Below are positions 16,432 to 32,159 of a stretch of DNA of 39,742 nt, in pieces. Position numbers and translations under genes: made by a program. The notes under the pieces are model-generated. The model saw only the letters and a program-made list of their open reading frames with translations, did no database searches and was not told the DNA's origin. Source of the stretch: Pseudomonadota bacterium (GTDB taxonomy: Bacteria; Pseudomonadota; Alphaproteobacteria; Rhodobacterales; Rhodobacteraceae); the NCBI GenBank assembly GCA_038533575.1, contig JBCAYL010000005.1, forward strand, positions 1 through 39,742, in the 5' to 3' direction. Within the stretch, counting starts at the first letter, position 1, and the number at the start of each line of letters is the position of its first letter.

Positions 16432-17451
16432 ATGCGAGAAACGGTAAATTGGATGAGCCTCGCTTGCGAAGCTCGAGAGGCAATCGTTTGCGGCAACCTA
16501 GCTGTGTCCATGCTTAGCGGGCCAATGTCGAGTGAAGACGCTGCTATATTCGCATCAGCTCCAATCGAGGTTCTTTCTCACACTACTGTTCCAAAGGCAC
16601 TTAGCCGGTTGGGCGTCGCGAGCATCAGAGTCGTTGATATTTCCACGCAATCTAATTGGCTTACTACAGTTAGAGAAGACGATTTGGTGATCATCAACCT
16701 ACATGGCGTGCCAGGGGAGGACGGCGTAATTCAGGGTGCTTTGGAGTGCGTCGGCGTTCCATTCCTTGGATCAGGAGTGGAGGCCAGCGTTGTTGCTTTG
16801 AATAAGCACCTCACAAAGCTGATGGCGTCACATATCGGCGTTCGGATGCCTGGTTGGATGCTTGTTGTGAACGGTCTAGTCCAAAGCAGGCATGGGGTGG
16901 ATGATGACGTTAGGAGATTCATAGAAAAGCCATTGCGTGGAGGTAGCTCCTTGAGTTCGCGGATAGTCAATCCCAAGGACGAGCTACCAGGGACTGGCCG
17001 TTGGATACGCGAAGAATTTGTTCAGGGAACCGACATCACCGTCACCATTATTGAAGTGGATGGACAACCGCGAGCGCTTCCTGCCGTTGCGATTTCTCAT
17101 GGCGATGAATTCTACTCAGAAGCCGTCAAAACTGGTAGCCAGTGGGTGCGAGGTGTATCAGCTAATCGCCCTAGTGCGTTACAACCTGTTTTCAGAAACT
17201 GTGAAGAAGTCGCAATCAAGTTGCATTCAGCACTTGGTGCGCGACATGTTTCGAGGTGTGACTTTGTGTTGTCTTCCCAAACTGACGAAATTCACTTCCT
17301 TGAGTTAAACACGATCCCCGGCTTTTCGGAAGTCAGCAATTCGGCAGAATGCGCCTACGCAGCCGGGCTTTCATACGATGATTTTATCGCACTCTTGGTA
17401 GCCTCGTCGCTTCAGAAACGAAAGAATAGCGTGCTATCAGCGGACGTGTGA
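16432..17451 (+). CDS. D-alanine--D-alanine ligase-like ATP-grasp enzyme
   Basis: A 339-residue ATP-grasp ligase of the Ddl family. Visible motifs: N-terminal LSGPMSSED (about 28-36, matching the Glu of Ddl), LHGVPGEDGVIQGALE (90-105), GVPFLGSGVEASVVALNKHLTK, the ATP-lid segment EKPLRGGSSLSSR (165-177), SRCDFV (274-279) and the metal-binding LELNTIPGFS (290-299). These active-site residues look intact, so it should join two amino or hydroxy acids using ATP. Substrate specificity is not readable. It starts at ATG 16432, one nt after the upstream stop; TTG 16420 in the same frame would overlap the upstream gene. Housekeeping ddl normally lies in the cell-division cluster, so this AT-rich copy is probably accessory and acquired with its partner. 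Confidence 0.85.
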   Translation: MRETVNWMSLACEAREAIVCGNLAVSMLSGPMSSEDAAIFASAPIEVLSHTTVPKALSRLGVASIRVVDISTQSNWLTTVREDDLVIINLHGVPGEDGVIQGALECVGVPFLGSGVEASVVALNKHLTKLMASHIGVRMPGWMLVVNGLVQSRHGVDDDVRRFIEKPLRGGSSLSSRIVNPKDELPGTGRWIREEFVQGTDITVTIIEVDGQPRALPAVAISHGDEFYSEAVKTGSQWVRGVSANRPSALQPVFRNCEEVAIKLHSALGARHVSRCDFVLSSQTDEIHFLELNTIPGFSEVSNSAECAYAAGLSYDDFIALLVASSLQKRKNSVLSADV

Positions 17452-17525
17452 ACGATAACAACGTTCAAGGCGATCGGTGACTTCACAAGTCCTCTACCTT
17501 AGTGCGCTCTCTTTGTGGCTGAAGG

Positions 17526-17567
17526 ATCGGCAGCGGTCAAAAACGACGGTTTTTGACTCCTGCCGAT
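17526..17567. repeat. 42-nt imperfect palindrome after the ATP-grasp gene
   Basis: Outer arms ATCGGCAG (17526-17533) and CTGCCGAT (17560-17567); two-nt mismatches CG/TC; inner arms GTCAAAAAC (17536-17544) and GTTTTTGAC (17549-17557); loop GACG. It could act as a bidirectional terminator, a protein-binding site or a mobile palindromic element. The inner part recurs at 15306-15324. Confidence 0.8.
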
Positions 17568-17654
17568 TTCCGATAGCGGCCATTTGCGCAGCCGCAGCGA
17601 ATTGGCGCTTTGTCCGCAGAGAAGACACTCAGCACCTCGTGCGCCACTTCGCGG

Positions 17655-17683
17655 TTGACGCGGGCGCGGGGCTCCGTCATACG
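17655..17683 (+). promoter_or_regulatory. candidate promoter for rplJL
   Basis: TTGACG at 17655-17660, 17-nt spacer, CATACG at 17678-17683. The -35 is good and the -10 weak. Its distance to rplJ leaves room for an untranslated leader of about 200 nt. Confidence 0.35.
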
Positions 17684-17759
17684 CCGCGTCTGTCGCGTGA
17701 GCGGCAACTGTCCGAGACGGTGGGTGGTGCGTGAACACCGTAAGTCCTGCCTGAGATGG

Positions 17760-17887
17760 GAAAGAACAATTCTCTGACGGCTCCTCCGGAGTTGGTTGGC
17801 GTGTTGCCCGTTCGGACTCTGGTCACGGCATGAGCCGGGGCTGAAATGAGCCGGAGGGGGCGACCCTTCCAAACTTGGAGTGAAACT
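17760..17887 (+). promoter_or_regulatory. probable ribosomal protein L10 leader
   Basis: The long untranslated segment before rplJ can fold by pairing CCTCCGG (about 17783-17789) with CCGGAGG (about 17848-17854), enclosing smaller stems. In bacteria the L10-L12 complex binds such a leader to repress its own operon. The call rests on position and this pairing only; a covariance-model match was not tested. Confidence 0.4.
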
Positions 17888-18406
17888 GTGGATAGAGCCC
17901 AGAAAGAGAAAGTGGTCGAGGAACTCGGCCAGATCTTCGAAAGCTCTGGCGTTGTCGTCGTATCCAAATACGAAGGCATGACAGTTGCAGAGATGCAGGA
18001 CCTGCGCGCGAAGCTTCGCGAAGCGGGTGGGTCCGTGCGCGTTGCCAAGAACAGGCTCGCCAAGATCGCCCTCCAGGGCAAGGCGGTGGAATCCATCGCC
18101 CAGCACCTGGAAGGCATGACCGTCCTCGCCTATTCCGAAGATCCCGTCGCGGCCGCCAAGGCCGTGAAGGCCTTCACCAAAGAGAACAAGAAGCTCGAAG
18201 TTCTCGGCGGAGCCATGGGTGAGACGGCGCTCGACGCCGCCGGTGTCGACGCAGTGGCCGAAATGCCGTCCCGCGAGGAGCTCATCGCTTCCATCGTGGG
18301 CGCCATCGGCGCACCTGCCTCGAACATCGCCGGCGCCATTGGCGCACCTGCATCCAACATCGCAAGCATCCTGTCGACGATCGAGGAGCGGGCCGAAGCG
18401 GCCTGA
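17888..18406 (+). CDS. rplJ: 50S ribosomal protein L10
   Basis: A 172-residue stalk-base protein that anchors L12 dimers on 23S rRNA. The N-terminus [36 protein letters not shown]-type sequence and [13 protein letters not shown] are typical. It starts at GTG 17888 (GGAG 7 nt upstream), giving the usual length; ATG 17846 in frame would add 14 atypical residues. Near the C-terminus the 11-residue block [11 protein letters not shown] is tandemly repeated, about 33 bp per copy (18300-18365); this duplicated APA segment is, to my knowledge, a general trait of alphaproteobacterial L10. It lies directly after the AT-rich island; rplK and rplA, the usual upstream genes, are absent here. Confidence 0.97.
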   Translation: MDRAQKEKVVEELGQIFESSGVVVVSKYEGMTVAEMQDLRAKLREAGGSVRVAKNRLAKIALQGKAVESIAQHLEGMTVLAYSEDPVAAAKAVKAFTKENKKLEVLGGAMGETALDAAGVDAVAEMPSREELIASIVGAIGAPASNIAGAIGAPASNIASILSTIEERAEAA

Positions 18407-18454
18407 TCCGAGAGATAACGCTGGAAACACATCAGAGAAACGGAGCCCAGTAAA

Positions 18455-18838
18455 ATGGCTGATCTCAAGAAACTGGCCGAAGACATCGTCGGCCTCACCC
18501 TCCTGGAAGCCCAGGAGCTCAAGACCATCCTCAAGGATGAGTACGGCATCGAGCCCGCCGCTGGCGGCGCAGTCATGATGGCCGGCCCCGCAGGCGGCGA
18601 CGCCGGCGGCGAAGCGGCTGAAGAAAAGACGGAGTTCGACGTGATCCTCGTCGCAGCCGGCGCCTCCAAGATCAACGTGATCAAGGAAGTCCGCGGCATC
18701 ACCGGTCTTGGCCTCAAGGAAGCCAAGGAGCTCGTCGAGGCGGGCGGCAAGGCCGTCAAGGAGCAGGTCTCCAAGGACGAAGCCGAAGAGATCAAGGGCA
18801 AGCTGGAAGCAGCTGGTGCCGAGGTCGAACTCAAGTAA
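18455..18838 (+). CDS. rplL: 50S ribosomal protein L7/L12
   Basis: A 127-residue L12 stalk protein that recruits translational GTPases such as the EF-G encoded at the end of this window. The N-terminal dimerisation helices ([26 protein letters not shown]), an Ala/Gly hinge (about 38-55) and the C-terminal factor-binding domain ([39 protein letters not shown]) are all complete. It is 48 nt downstream of rplJ in the same operon. A terminator follows it, so it is not directly continuous with rpoB. Confidence 0.98.
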   Translation: MADLKKLAEDIVGLTLLEAQELKTILKDEYGIEPAAGGAVMMAGPAGGDAGGEAAEEKTEFDVILVAAGASKINVIKEVRGITGLGLKEAKELVEAGGKAVKEQVSKDEAEEIKGKLEAAGAEVELK

Positions 18839-18862
18839 TCCGGGTATCCGGTCTACTTCGGA

Positions 18863-18889
18863 AGGGCGTCCCCGAGGGGCGCCCTTTCT
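18863..18889 (+). terminator. intrinsic terminator after rplL
   Basis: Stem AGGGCGTCCC with GGGGCGCCCT (one G-T pair), loop CGA, followed by TTTCTCGTTT. It would end the rplJL transcript before the inserted genes. Confidence 0.8.
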
Positions 18890-19000
18890 CGTTTCAGCGG
18901 GTCGCGCTGGCGTGTGTCGGCTTGATTGGAACGCGGCCGGAGAGCGCCTACTTCGGAGGGCGTTGAACTGTCCCACGCATCCGAGCCTCAGGAGGCCCCC

Positions 19001-19549
19001 ATGAGACGACTTTTCGCCACCGCCGCCCTTGCCAGCGCCTTTGCCGTCACCTCGGGCCTGACCGCGCAGGCGCAGGGTCGCGGGATCACCGCGCCGTTGA
19101 CCGACCTCTCCCTCGTGCAGCCCGCTTCCGCCGAGGCCACCATGGCCGTGGCCGTGACGCCCGCGAGCCTCGTGATGGAAGTGGCGGGATCGCTCATCAT
19201 GGTGGACCCGGTGGGCGCGCAGGCGCAGTACCGCAGCTATGGCAGCCCCGACATCGTCGTGCTCACCCGCGTCTCCGAGGAGCATCTGAGCATCGACACG
19301 ATGATCGGCCTCCTGCGCCGTGACACGGTCGTGCTCGCACCGCAGGCGGTCATCGATCAGCTGCCGCTGATGATCTCCAACAACACCTTCGCGCCCTTCG
19401 ATATCGGGCAGACCCAGGAGGTGGCCGGGATCACCTTTCGCGCGATGGACGTGGACGCCAGCCTGCCCGGCGGCACGCAGATGTATCAGCGTGACCGGGG
19501 CGATATCGGCGTGATCATGGAGACGGGCGACGCGCGCATCTTCTTCTGA
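19001..19549 (+). CDS. exported degenerate metallo-beta-lactamase-fold protein
   Basis: A 182-residue protein with a Sec signal peptide (cleavage near TAQAQG, about residue 25). The mature part follows the UlaG-like metallo-beta-lactamase layout: ASLVMEVAGSLIMVDPVG (about 55-72), PDIVVLTRVSEEHLSIDTM (83-101), an APQAVIDQLP segment, VAGITFRAMDV, and a terminal GDARIFF. However, the HxHxDH zinc motif expected after VVLT has become RVSEEH, and the protein stops where the next metal-ligand Asp would come. It is therefore probably not a metal hydrolase any more. The start at 19001 has GGAGG 5-10 nt upstream. It ends 12 nt from the convergent helicase gene. The fold assignment is by pattern. Confidence 0.65.
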   Translation: MRRLFATAALASAFAVTSGLTAQAQGRGITAPLTDLSLVQPASAEATMAVAVTPASLVMEVAGSLIMVDPVGAQAQYRSYGSPDIVVLTRVSEEHLSIDTMIGLLRRDTVVLAPQAVIDQLPLMISNNTFAPFDIGQTQEVAGITFRAMDVDASLPGGTQMYQRDRGDIGVIMETGDARIFF

Positions 19550-19561
19550 CGCGCGCGCGGC

Positions 19562-20848
19562 TCAGGCGGCCTTGCGCCGGCGCGGCCGGCGCCGGCCTCT
19601 CCCCTTGGGCTGGCCCTCGCTTGCGCGCTGGGCGGCGGGCTTTGCCCCCTGCTGTTTCCGGGCACCACCGCCGCGTCGTCCTCCGCCGCCGCCTCCGGAA
19701 CGCTTCTTGTGCGGCGGCTGGGCCTCTTCGGGGCGGTCGCCACCCGCCACGGGGATCTCGAGCTTCATGAGCTTCTCGATGCCCTTCAGGTATCCGATCT
19801 CGTCGGCCGCGCAGAAGGCGATGGCCTCGCCCTCGCGGCCCGCGCGCGCGGTGCGACCGATGCGGTGCACGTAGTTCTCGGGCACCTCGGGCAGGTCGTA
19901 GTTCACCACGTAAGACACGCCGGGAATGTCGATCCCGCGGGCGGCGACGTCGGTGCAGACGAGGATATTGATCTCGCCGGTCTTGAAGGCCTTGAGCGCG
20001 CGGTCGCGCTGACCCTGGCTCTTGTTGCCGTGGATCGAGGCGGCGTTGTAGCCGTCGGCCACGAGGCCTTTCATGAGGCGCTCGGCCCCGTGTTTCGTGC
20101 GGCAGAAGACCAGCGTGAGCTCGTCGGTCAGCAGCTCGCGCAGGAGCTCGGGCTTCTCGGCCTTCTCAGCGAAATGCAGGCTTTGGGTGATCTTGTCGGC
20201 GGCCTTGCCCGGCGGGGAGACTTGCACCTTGACGGGGTCTGTGAGGTAGGCGCCCGAAAGCTCCTCCATTTCCTTCGGCATAGTGGCCGAGAAGAGCATC
20301 GTCTGGCGCGGCGTCCCGAGGTGCGGCGCGATCTTCCTGAGCGCGTGGATGAAGCCCATGTCGAGCATCTGGTCAGCCTCGTCGAGGACGAGCTGGAAGG
20401 TGCGCGACAGGTCCACCGCCTCCCGGTCCATGAGGTCGATCAGGCGGCCCGGCGTGGCCACGAGGATATCGGTGCCGCGGGCGAGAAATCCGATCTGCTT
20501 GTTGATCGACTGCCCGCCGATGACGGTGGAAACGCGGAGCTTCGTGCCTTTCACGAGGGGGCGCAGGTTCTCCGCGATCTGGTTCACGAGCTCGCGGGTG
20601 GGCGCGAGGACGAGCGCCTTCACGCTCTTTGGCTGCGGCTTGCCCGGCTCGGCCAGAAGCGCATCCACGAGCGGCAGGCCAAAGGCCAGCGTCTTGCCGG
20701 TGCCCGTCTGGGCGAGACCCAGCACGTCGCGGCCCTCGATGGCCAGCGGGATCGCCTTCGCCTGGATCGGCGTCGGCGTGGTGAGAGCGGCGCGCTCGAG
20801 CGCCTTGAGGAGGGTCGGCCCGAGGCCGAGATCTTCGAATGATGTCAA
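19562..20848 (-). CDS. DEAD-box ATP-dependent RNA helicase (RhlE-like)
   Basis: A 428-residue RNA helicase. In order: the Q motif region [17 protein letters not shown], motif I AQTGTGKT (about 46-53), [25 protein letters not shown], motif II DEAD, SAT, then domain 2 with [37 protein letters not shown] and motif [14 protein letters not shown] Gly/Arg/Lys-rich basic tail (about 375-428) follows, as in RhlE-type helicases acting in ribosome assembly or RNA turnover. The start is TTG, supported by AAGGAT about 7 nt upstream and by the lack of any other start before an in-frame stop. It sits opposite to the ribosomal/polymerase genes on the minus strand. Confidence 0.95.
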   Translation of the reverse strand: MTSFEDLGLGPTLLKALERAALTTPTPIQAKAIPLAIEGRDVLGLAQTGTGKTLAFGLPLVDALLAEPGKPQPKSVKALVLAPTRELVNQIAENLRPLVKGTKLRVSTVIGGQSINKQIGFLARGTDILVATPGRLIDLMDREAVDLSRTFQLVLDEADQMLDMGFIHALRKIAPHLGTPRQTMLFSATMPKEMEELSGAYLTDPVKVQVSPPGKAADKITQSLHFAEKAEKPELLRELLTDELTLVFCRTKHGAERLMKGLVADGYNAASIHGNKSQGQRDRALKAFKTGEINILVCTDVAARGIDIPGVSYVVNYDLPEVPENYVHRIGRTARAGREGEAIAFCAADEIGYLKGIEKLMKLEIPVAGGDRPEEAQPPHKKRSGGGGGGRRGGGARKQQGAKPAAQRASEGQPKGRGRRRPRRRKAA

Positions 20849-21155
20849 AATTTATCCTTGCCCGCCCTGCGGGTGGCGGCCGCTGGGGCCGGTGAGGGTG
20901 CGCCCCGGCCACCACGCCCCGGGCGCATCCCGGTGCATCGGCCAAAGCGTCAGGACCCTGCGTGATGGGGAACTGGGAATGTCGGTCGCTGGGGCACTGA
21001 TACCGGCCCGGCAAGCTCACGCGGCTGCGACAGCGATGCGCAGCACATGGAGCCGAATGCATGAAAGGTCAAGCGCGCGGGGCGAGGCGGGTTGTGGAGT
21101 GTTATATTATAACATAGCGTGCGGGTTCAGATCCCATTCAGCAAGCGAGACCGCC
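20849..21155. other. 307-nt divergent region between helicase and COG0523 genes
   Basis: It carries the Zur-like operator at 21100-21114. Apart from that I see only GC-rich sequence with no gene, terminator or clear -35/-10 pair. Confidence 0.6.
21100..21114 (+). promoter_or_regulatory. Zur-box-like operator
   Basis: TGTTATATTATAACA, a perfect palindrome with 7-bp arms around a central T, in an otherwise GC-rich region, 41 nt before the COG0523 GTPase start. It closely resembles the alphaproteobacterial Zur (zinc uptake regulator) operator. The location and the downstream gene family make zinc control likely, with derepression when zinc is scarce. Confidence 0.75.
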
Positions 21156-22415
21156 ATGCCAGACACGCACCGCCCCGACACCCTGTCAGACGCTCCCCGC
21201 TCCGCCACCGGGCGCGCCGATGCGCGGCTGCCCGTGACCGTGCTCTCGGGCTTTCTCGGCGCGGGAAAGACGACGCTGCTCAACCGCGTCCTCAACAACC
21301 GCGAGGGGCGTCGCGTGGCCGTCATCGTCAATGACATGAGCGAGGTGAATATCGACGCCGACCTCGTGCGCGAGGGCGGGGCCAATCTCAGCCATACCGA
21401 CGAGACGCTGGTGGAAATGTCGAATGGCTGCATCTGCTGCACGCTGCGCGACGATCTTCTGGCCGAGGTGCGCCGCCTCGCCGAGGAAGGCCGCTTCGAT
21501 TACCTTCTGATCGAGTCCACGGGCATCTCGGAGCCGCTGCCCGTTGCCGCCACCTTCGATTTCCGCGACGAGGCCGGGGAGAGCCTTTCGGATGTCTCGC
21601 GCCTCGACACGATGGTGACGGTCGTGGACGCGGTCAACCTGCTCAATGATTACTCCTCCCATGATTTCCTCTCCGACCGGGGCGAGAGCCTTGGCGAGGA
21701 AGACGACCGGACGCTCGTGAACCTCCTCGTGGAGCAGATCGAATTCGCCGATGTCGTGATCCTCAACAAGGTCGCCGATGCGGGGCCGGAGAAGGTGGAC
21801 GCCGCCAAGAAGATCATCCGCGCGCTCAATGCCGATGCCCGGATCATCGAGGCCGATTATTCCGAGGTGCCCGCCACCGAGATCCTGGACACCGGGCTTT
21901 TCGATTTCGACAAGGCCCATGAGCATCCCATGTGGGCCAAGGAGCTGTACGGCTTTGCCGATCACGTCCCCGAGACAGAGGAATACGGCGTGGCGAGCTT
22001 CGTCTACCGCGCCCGGCGACCGTTCGTGCCTGAAAAAATCCTCGACGTGCTCAACGGTGATCTGCCCGGCGTCATCCGCGCAAAGGGTCATTTCTGGATC
22101 GCCTCCCGGCCCGACTGGGTGGCGGAGTTCTCCCTCGCCGGGGCGCTGAGTTCGATCCGCCCGTTGGGCACGTGGTGGGCCTCCGTACCCGAGGATCGCT
22201 GGCCCGATCACGAAGGGGCGCGCGCCTACATGCGCGAGCATTGGCAGGAGCCTTGGGGCGATCGCCGTCAGGAACTCGTCTTCATCGGGGCGGGGATGGA
22301 CTGGCCGGCGATCAAGGCACGGCTCGATGCGGCGCTTGTGCCCGCCGCCCATGCGGCTGGGCCGGACACGCTCCCCGACTTCGAAGACCCGTTCCCGGTC
22401 TGGCGCCGGGCCTGA
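21156..22415 (+). CDS. COG0523/CobW-family GTP-binding metallochaperone, zinc-related
   Basis: A 419-residue G3E-family GTPase. Walker [12 protein letters not shown] is at about 32-42, the metal-binding CxCC motif GCICC at 91-95, a Walker B region in [16 protein letters not shown], and the guanine motif in ILNKVAD. The C-terminal CobW domain includes [17 protein letters not shown] and [14 protein letters not shown]. Members with a Zur box are thought to deliver zinc to client enzymes during zinc starvation (ZigA/ZNG1-like), and that is the favoured role here rather than cobalamin synthesis. ATG 21156 is chosen because the conserved part begins about 25 residues later and the operator lies just upstream. 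It is transcribed away from the helicase gene. Confidence 0.92.
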   Translation: MPDTHRPDTLSDAPRSATGRADARLPVTVLSGFLGAGKTTLLNRVLNNREGRRVAVIVNDMSEVNIDADLVREGGANLSHTDETLVEMSNGCICCTLRDDLLAEVRRLAEEGRFDYLLIESTGISEPLPVAATFDFRDEAGESLSDVSRLDTMVTVVDAVNLLNDYSSHDFLSDRGESLGEEDDRTLVNLLVEQIEFADVVILNKVADAGPEKVDAAKKIIRALNADARIIEADYSEVPATEILDTGLFDFDKAHEHPMWAKELYGFADHVPETEEYGVASFVYRARRPFVPEKILDVLNGDLPGVIRAKGHFWIASRPDWVAEFSLAGALSSIRPLGTWWASVPEDRWPDHEGARAYMREHWQEPWGDRRQELVFIGAGMDWPAIKARLDAALVPAAHAAGPDTLPDFEDPFPVWRRA

Positions 22416-22463
22416 AGGGTCGAGGCGCCCGCCCCGGAGCGCGCTTCGTAAATTGTCCTGGCG

Positions 22464-23114
22464 TCAGCCTTCGGACGTCAGGGCCTCGACGAGCGCGTCT
22501 TTCGACATGTCGGATCGCCCGTCGATCCCCTTCTCCTGCGCCATCTCGTAGAGCTCGTCCTTTGTCTTGGTCTCGAGCGCAATGGCCGCGCTCTTGCGCC
22601 GTCCGTTCTCGTCGGTGGCCTTGTCGATGGCCTTGAGGAGCGCGTCCTTGTTCATGTCGGAGCGGCCCTCGATCTTGAGGTCCTGCGCGCGGTCCATGAG
22701 CATCTCTTTCGTGGGCCCGTCGGATTTGATCCGCGAGACCTTCTCCTTCACGTCCTCGGGCTGGTCCACGAATTGCCGGTCGGCACCGCGCTTCTTATCG
22801 GTGGAGCGGCGGTATTCATCCTCGGTGAGCAGCATGCGCACCTTCTTCGGAAGATAGCGCTCCCCGGACGAGAGCGCCTCCTCCCCGGATTTCGTGCCCC
22901 AGTCTTCCTCGGTCCACTGGTGGAGATCGGTATCGGACTGGTTCGGGCCGTCATCCTCGTAGCCGCCGCCGCGCTTCTTGTATTCCTGTACGGCCATTTG
23001 CGCCTTCCGCGCGGACCATTGGCCGGGCTCGCCGCCCTTGTCGCTGGCGGTGATCTCGTCCTTCACCGTCTCCCAGAGCTCGGGGTCGGATTTCTTGGCG
23101 GATGTGGATGACAT
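22464..23114 (-). CDS. DUF5872-like protein with two SAP/Rho-N-like repeats
   Basis: A 216-residue, highly charged soluble protein. The N-terminal ~105 residues match the DUF5872 pattern: KKSDPELWETVKDEITASDKG, GQWSARKAQMAVQEYKKRGGGY, LHQWTEEDWGTKSGEEAL, GERYLPKKVR. The C-terminal part holds two similar ~35-residue helical repeats, TKEMLMDRAQDLKIEGRSDMNKDALLKAI (about 130-160) and TKDELYEMAQEKGIDGRSDMSKDALVEAL (about 183-213), typical of SAP or Rho N-terminal nucleic-acid-binding folds. A nucleic-acid or chromatin-like role is inferred; the function of DUF5872 is unknown. It is convergent with the COG0523 gene and divergent from rpoB. Confidence 0.8.
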   Translation of the reverse strand: MSSTSAKKSDPELWETVKDEITASDKGGEPGQWSARKAQMAVQEYKKRGGGYEDDGPNQSDTDLHQWTEEDWGTKSGEEALSSGERYLPKKVRMLLTEDEYRRSTDKKRGADRQFVDQPEDVKEKVSRIKSDGPTKEMLMDRAQDLKIEGRSDMNKDALLKAIDKATDENGRRKSAAIALETKTKDELYEMAQEKGIDGRSDMSKDALVEALTSEG

Positions 23115-23313
23115 GGGCAGGCTCCTTTCGGGAAAAGAACCGGTGCGCGGGGCTCTGAGTTCCGCGCGCTATACATGTGAGCGGGGCGAGGCGCCCTATA
23201 TGCGCTTGTGCCGGACACATGGTCCGTGCACCGGATCTGCACGGGGGCGGAGGCGGCCCGGATGACGTATGGGCAGGGACAAGCGGAAAAGGGTTAACGA
23301 CGCGCCCGGGCGG

Positions 23314-23342
23314 TTGAACTCCCCCTAACGCTGAACTAGATG
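23314..23342 (+). promoter_or_regulatory. candidate rpoBC promoter
   Basis: TTGAAC (23314-23319), exactly 17 nt, then TAGATG (23337-23342). It is the best sigma-70-like pair I see in the rpoB upstream region. It would give a leader of about 270 nt. Confidence 0.4.
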
Positions 23343-23436
23343 CGAGGTTCCGCTGGGGGCGATTGATTCGCGCCCGGCTTTTTGCGTCGCATGATCTGAG
23401 GAGCCTTCTTTCACCCCCAAACAGCTGACGCCTTTC

Positions 23437-23485
23437 AAAAAAAGCTGCCACAAGATGCCTTCCCGGGCAAGTGGGCAGTTTTTTT
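23437..23485 (+). terminator. attenuator-like hairpin in the rpoB leader
   Basis: Seven A then (bulged G) CTGCC at 23437-23449 pair with GGCAG followed by seven T at 23474-23485, a 12-bp helix with one bulge and a terminal T run. Inside the loop, TGCC (23456-23459) can pair with GGCA (23466-23469). CTTCCC (23459-23464) can alternatively pair with GGGAAG (23486-23491) just beyond the T run. This looks like a terminator with a competing fold ahead of rpoB. Confidence 0.5.
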
Positions 23486-23614
23486 GGGAAGACAGTCGGG
23501 ACGCATGCTCTGGGCCCGCATGCACGGATAGACACCTTCTCTAGAGGTCTTTGAGCGCTGGCAGCCGGTCGCCCGACGGTTTCGCTGGCAGACAAAGATG
23601 GAGTGCGATCGCAC

Positions 23615-27754
<4,140 letters not shown>

Positions 27755-27760
27755 GGCCGC

Positions 27761-27806
27761 AAAAGTCTTTCAAAGACTTTTGGCAAATTCCTTCGCAAGG
27801 AATTTG
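27761..27806. repeat. two adjacent palindromes between rpoB and rpoC
   Basis: Palindrome 1: AAAAGTCTTT and AAAGACTTTT around one C (27761-27781). Palindrome 2: CAAATTCCTT and AAGGAATTTG around CGC (27784-27806). Palindrome 2 has the same arms as a copy at 33281-33303. They lie within an operon, so they are more likely RNA-processing/stability sites or mobile palindromic elements than full terminators. Confidence 0.9.
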
Positions 27807-27848
27807 GCCCTCGAACCCTCCAAAACGCCCTAAATTATAGGTAATCGC

Positions 27849-32099
<4,251 letters not shown>

Positions 32100-32118
32100 A
32101 CCGCTCGCCTAGAACAGC

Positions 32119-32148
32119 AAAAGGCCGCGCCCCCGGGCGCGGCCTTTT
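32119..32148. terminator. bidirectional intrinsic terminator after rpoC
   Basis: Perfect 14-bp stem AAAAGGCCGCGCCC (32119-32132) with GGGCGCGGCCTTTT (32135-32148). The flanking A and T runs allow termination of rpoC on the plus strand and of the convergent gene on the minus strand. Confidence 0.93.
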
Positions 32149-32159
32149 CGTTGGGCGGG

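Larger units (their letters stand above)
17452..17887. other. 436-nt right flank of the island and rplJ leader
   Basis: There is no convincing gene. From left to right: a 42-nt imperfect palindrome (17526-17567), a degenerate repeat-like stretch similar to the left flank (17576-17622), then GC-rich backbone-like DNA. On the minus strand, ATG at 17683 opens MTEPRARVNREVAHEVLSV and then runs into the repeat-like stretch, so it could be the remnant of a truncated gene. The last ~130 nt are the presumed L10-leader part of rplJ mRNA. Confidence 0.5.
23115..23614. other. 500-nt rpoB upstream region
   Basis: No gene is seen. It holds a candidate promoter (23314-23342) and, downstream of that, a terminator/attenuator-like structure (23437-23485). 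It is probably a long untranslated rpoBC leader. Confidence 0.6.

Noticed and set aside
15101-17887. Integrase, transposase or tRNA attachment site for the island
   Set aside because: None could be found on either strand, so the mode of acquisition stays open.
18300-18365. 33-bp tandem repeat in rplJ as a recent expansion
   Set aside because: The duplicated [11 protein letters not shown] block fits the repeated APA segment usual for alphaproteobacterial L10, and the copies differ at synonymous sites, so it is old.
17537-19285. 582-codon minus-strand frame spanning rplJ, rplL and the flank
   Set aside because: It is antisense to two firm ribosomal genes; only its tail near 17620-17683 looks faintly gene-like and is noted as a possible remnant.
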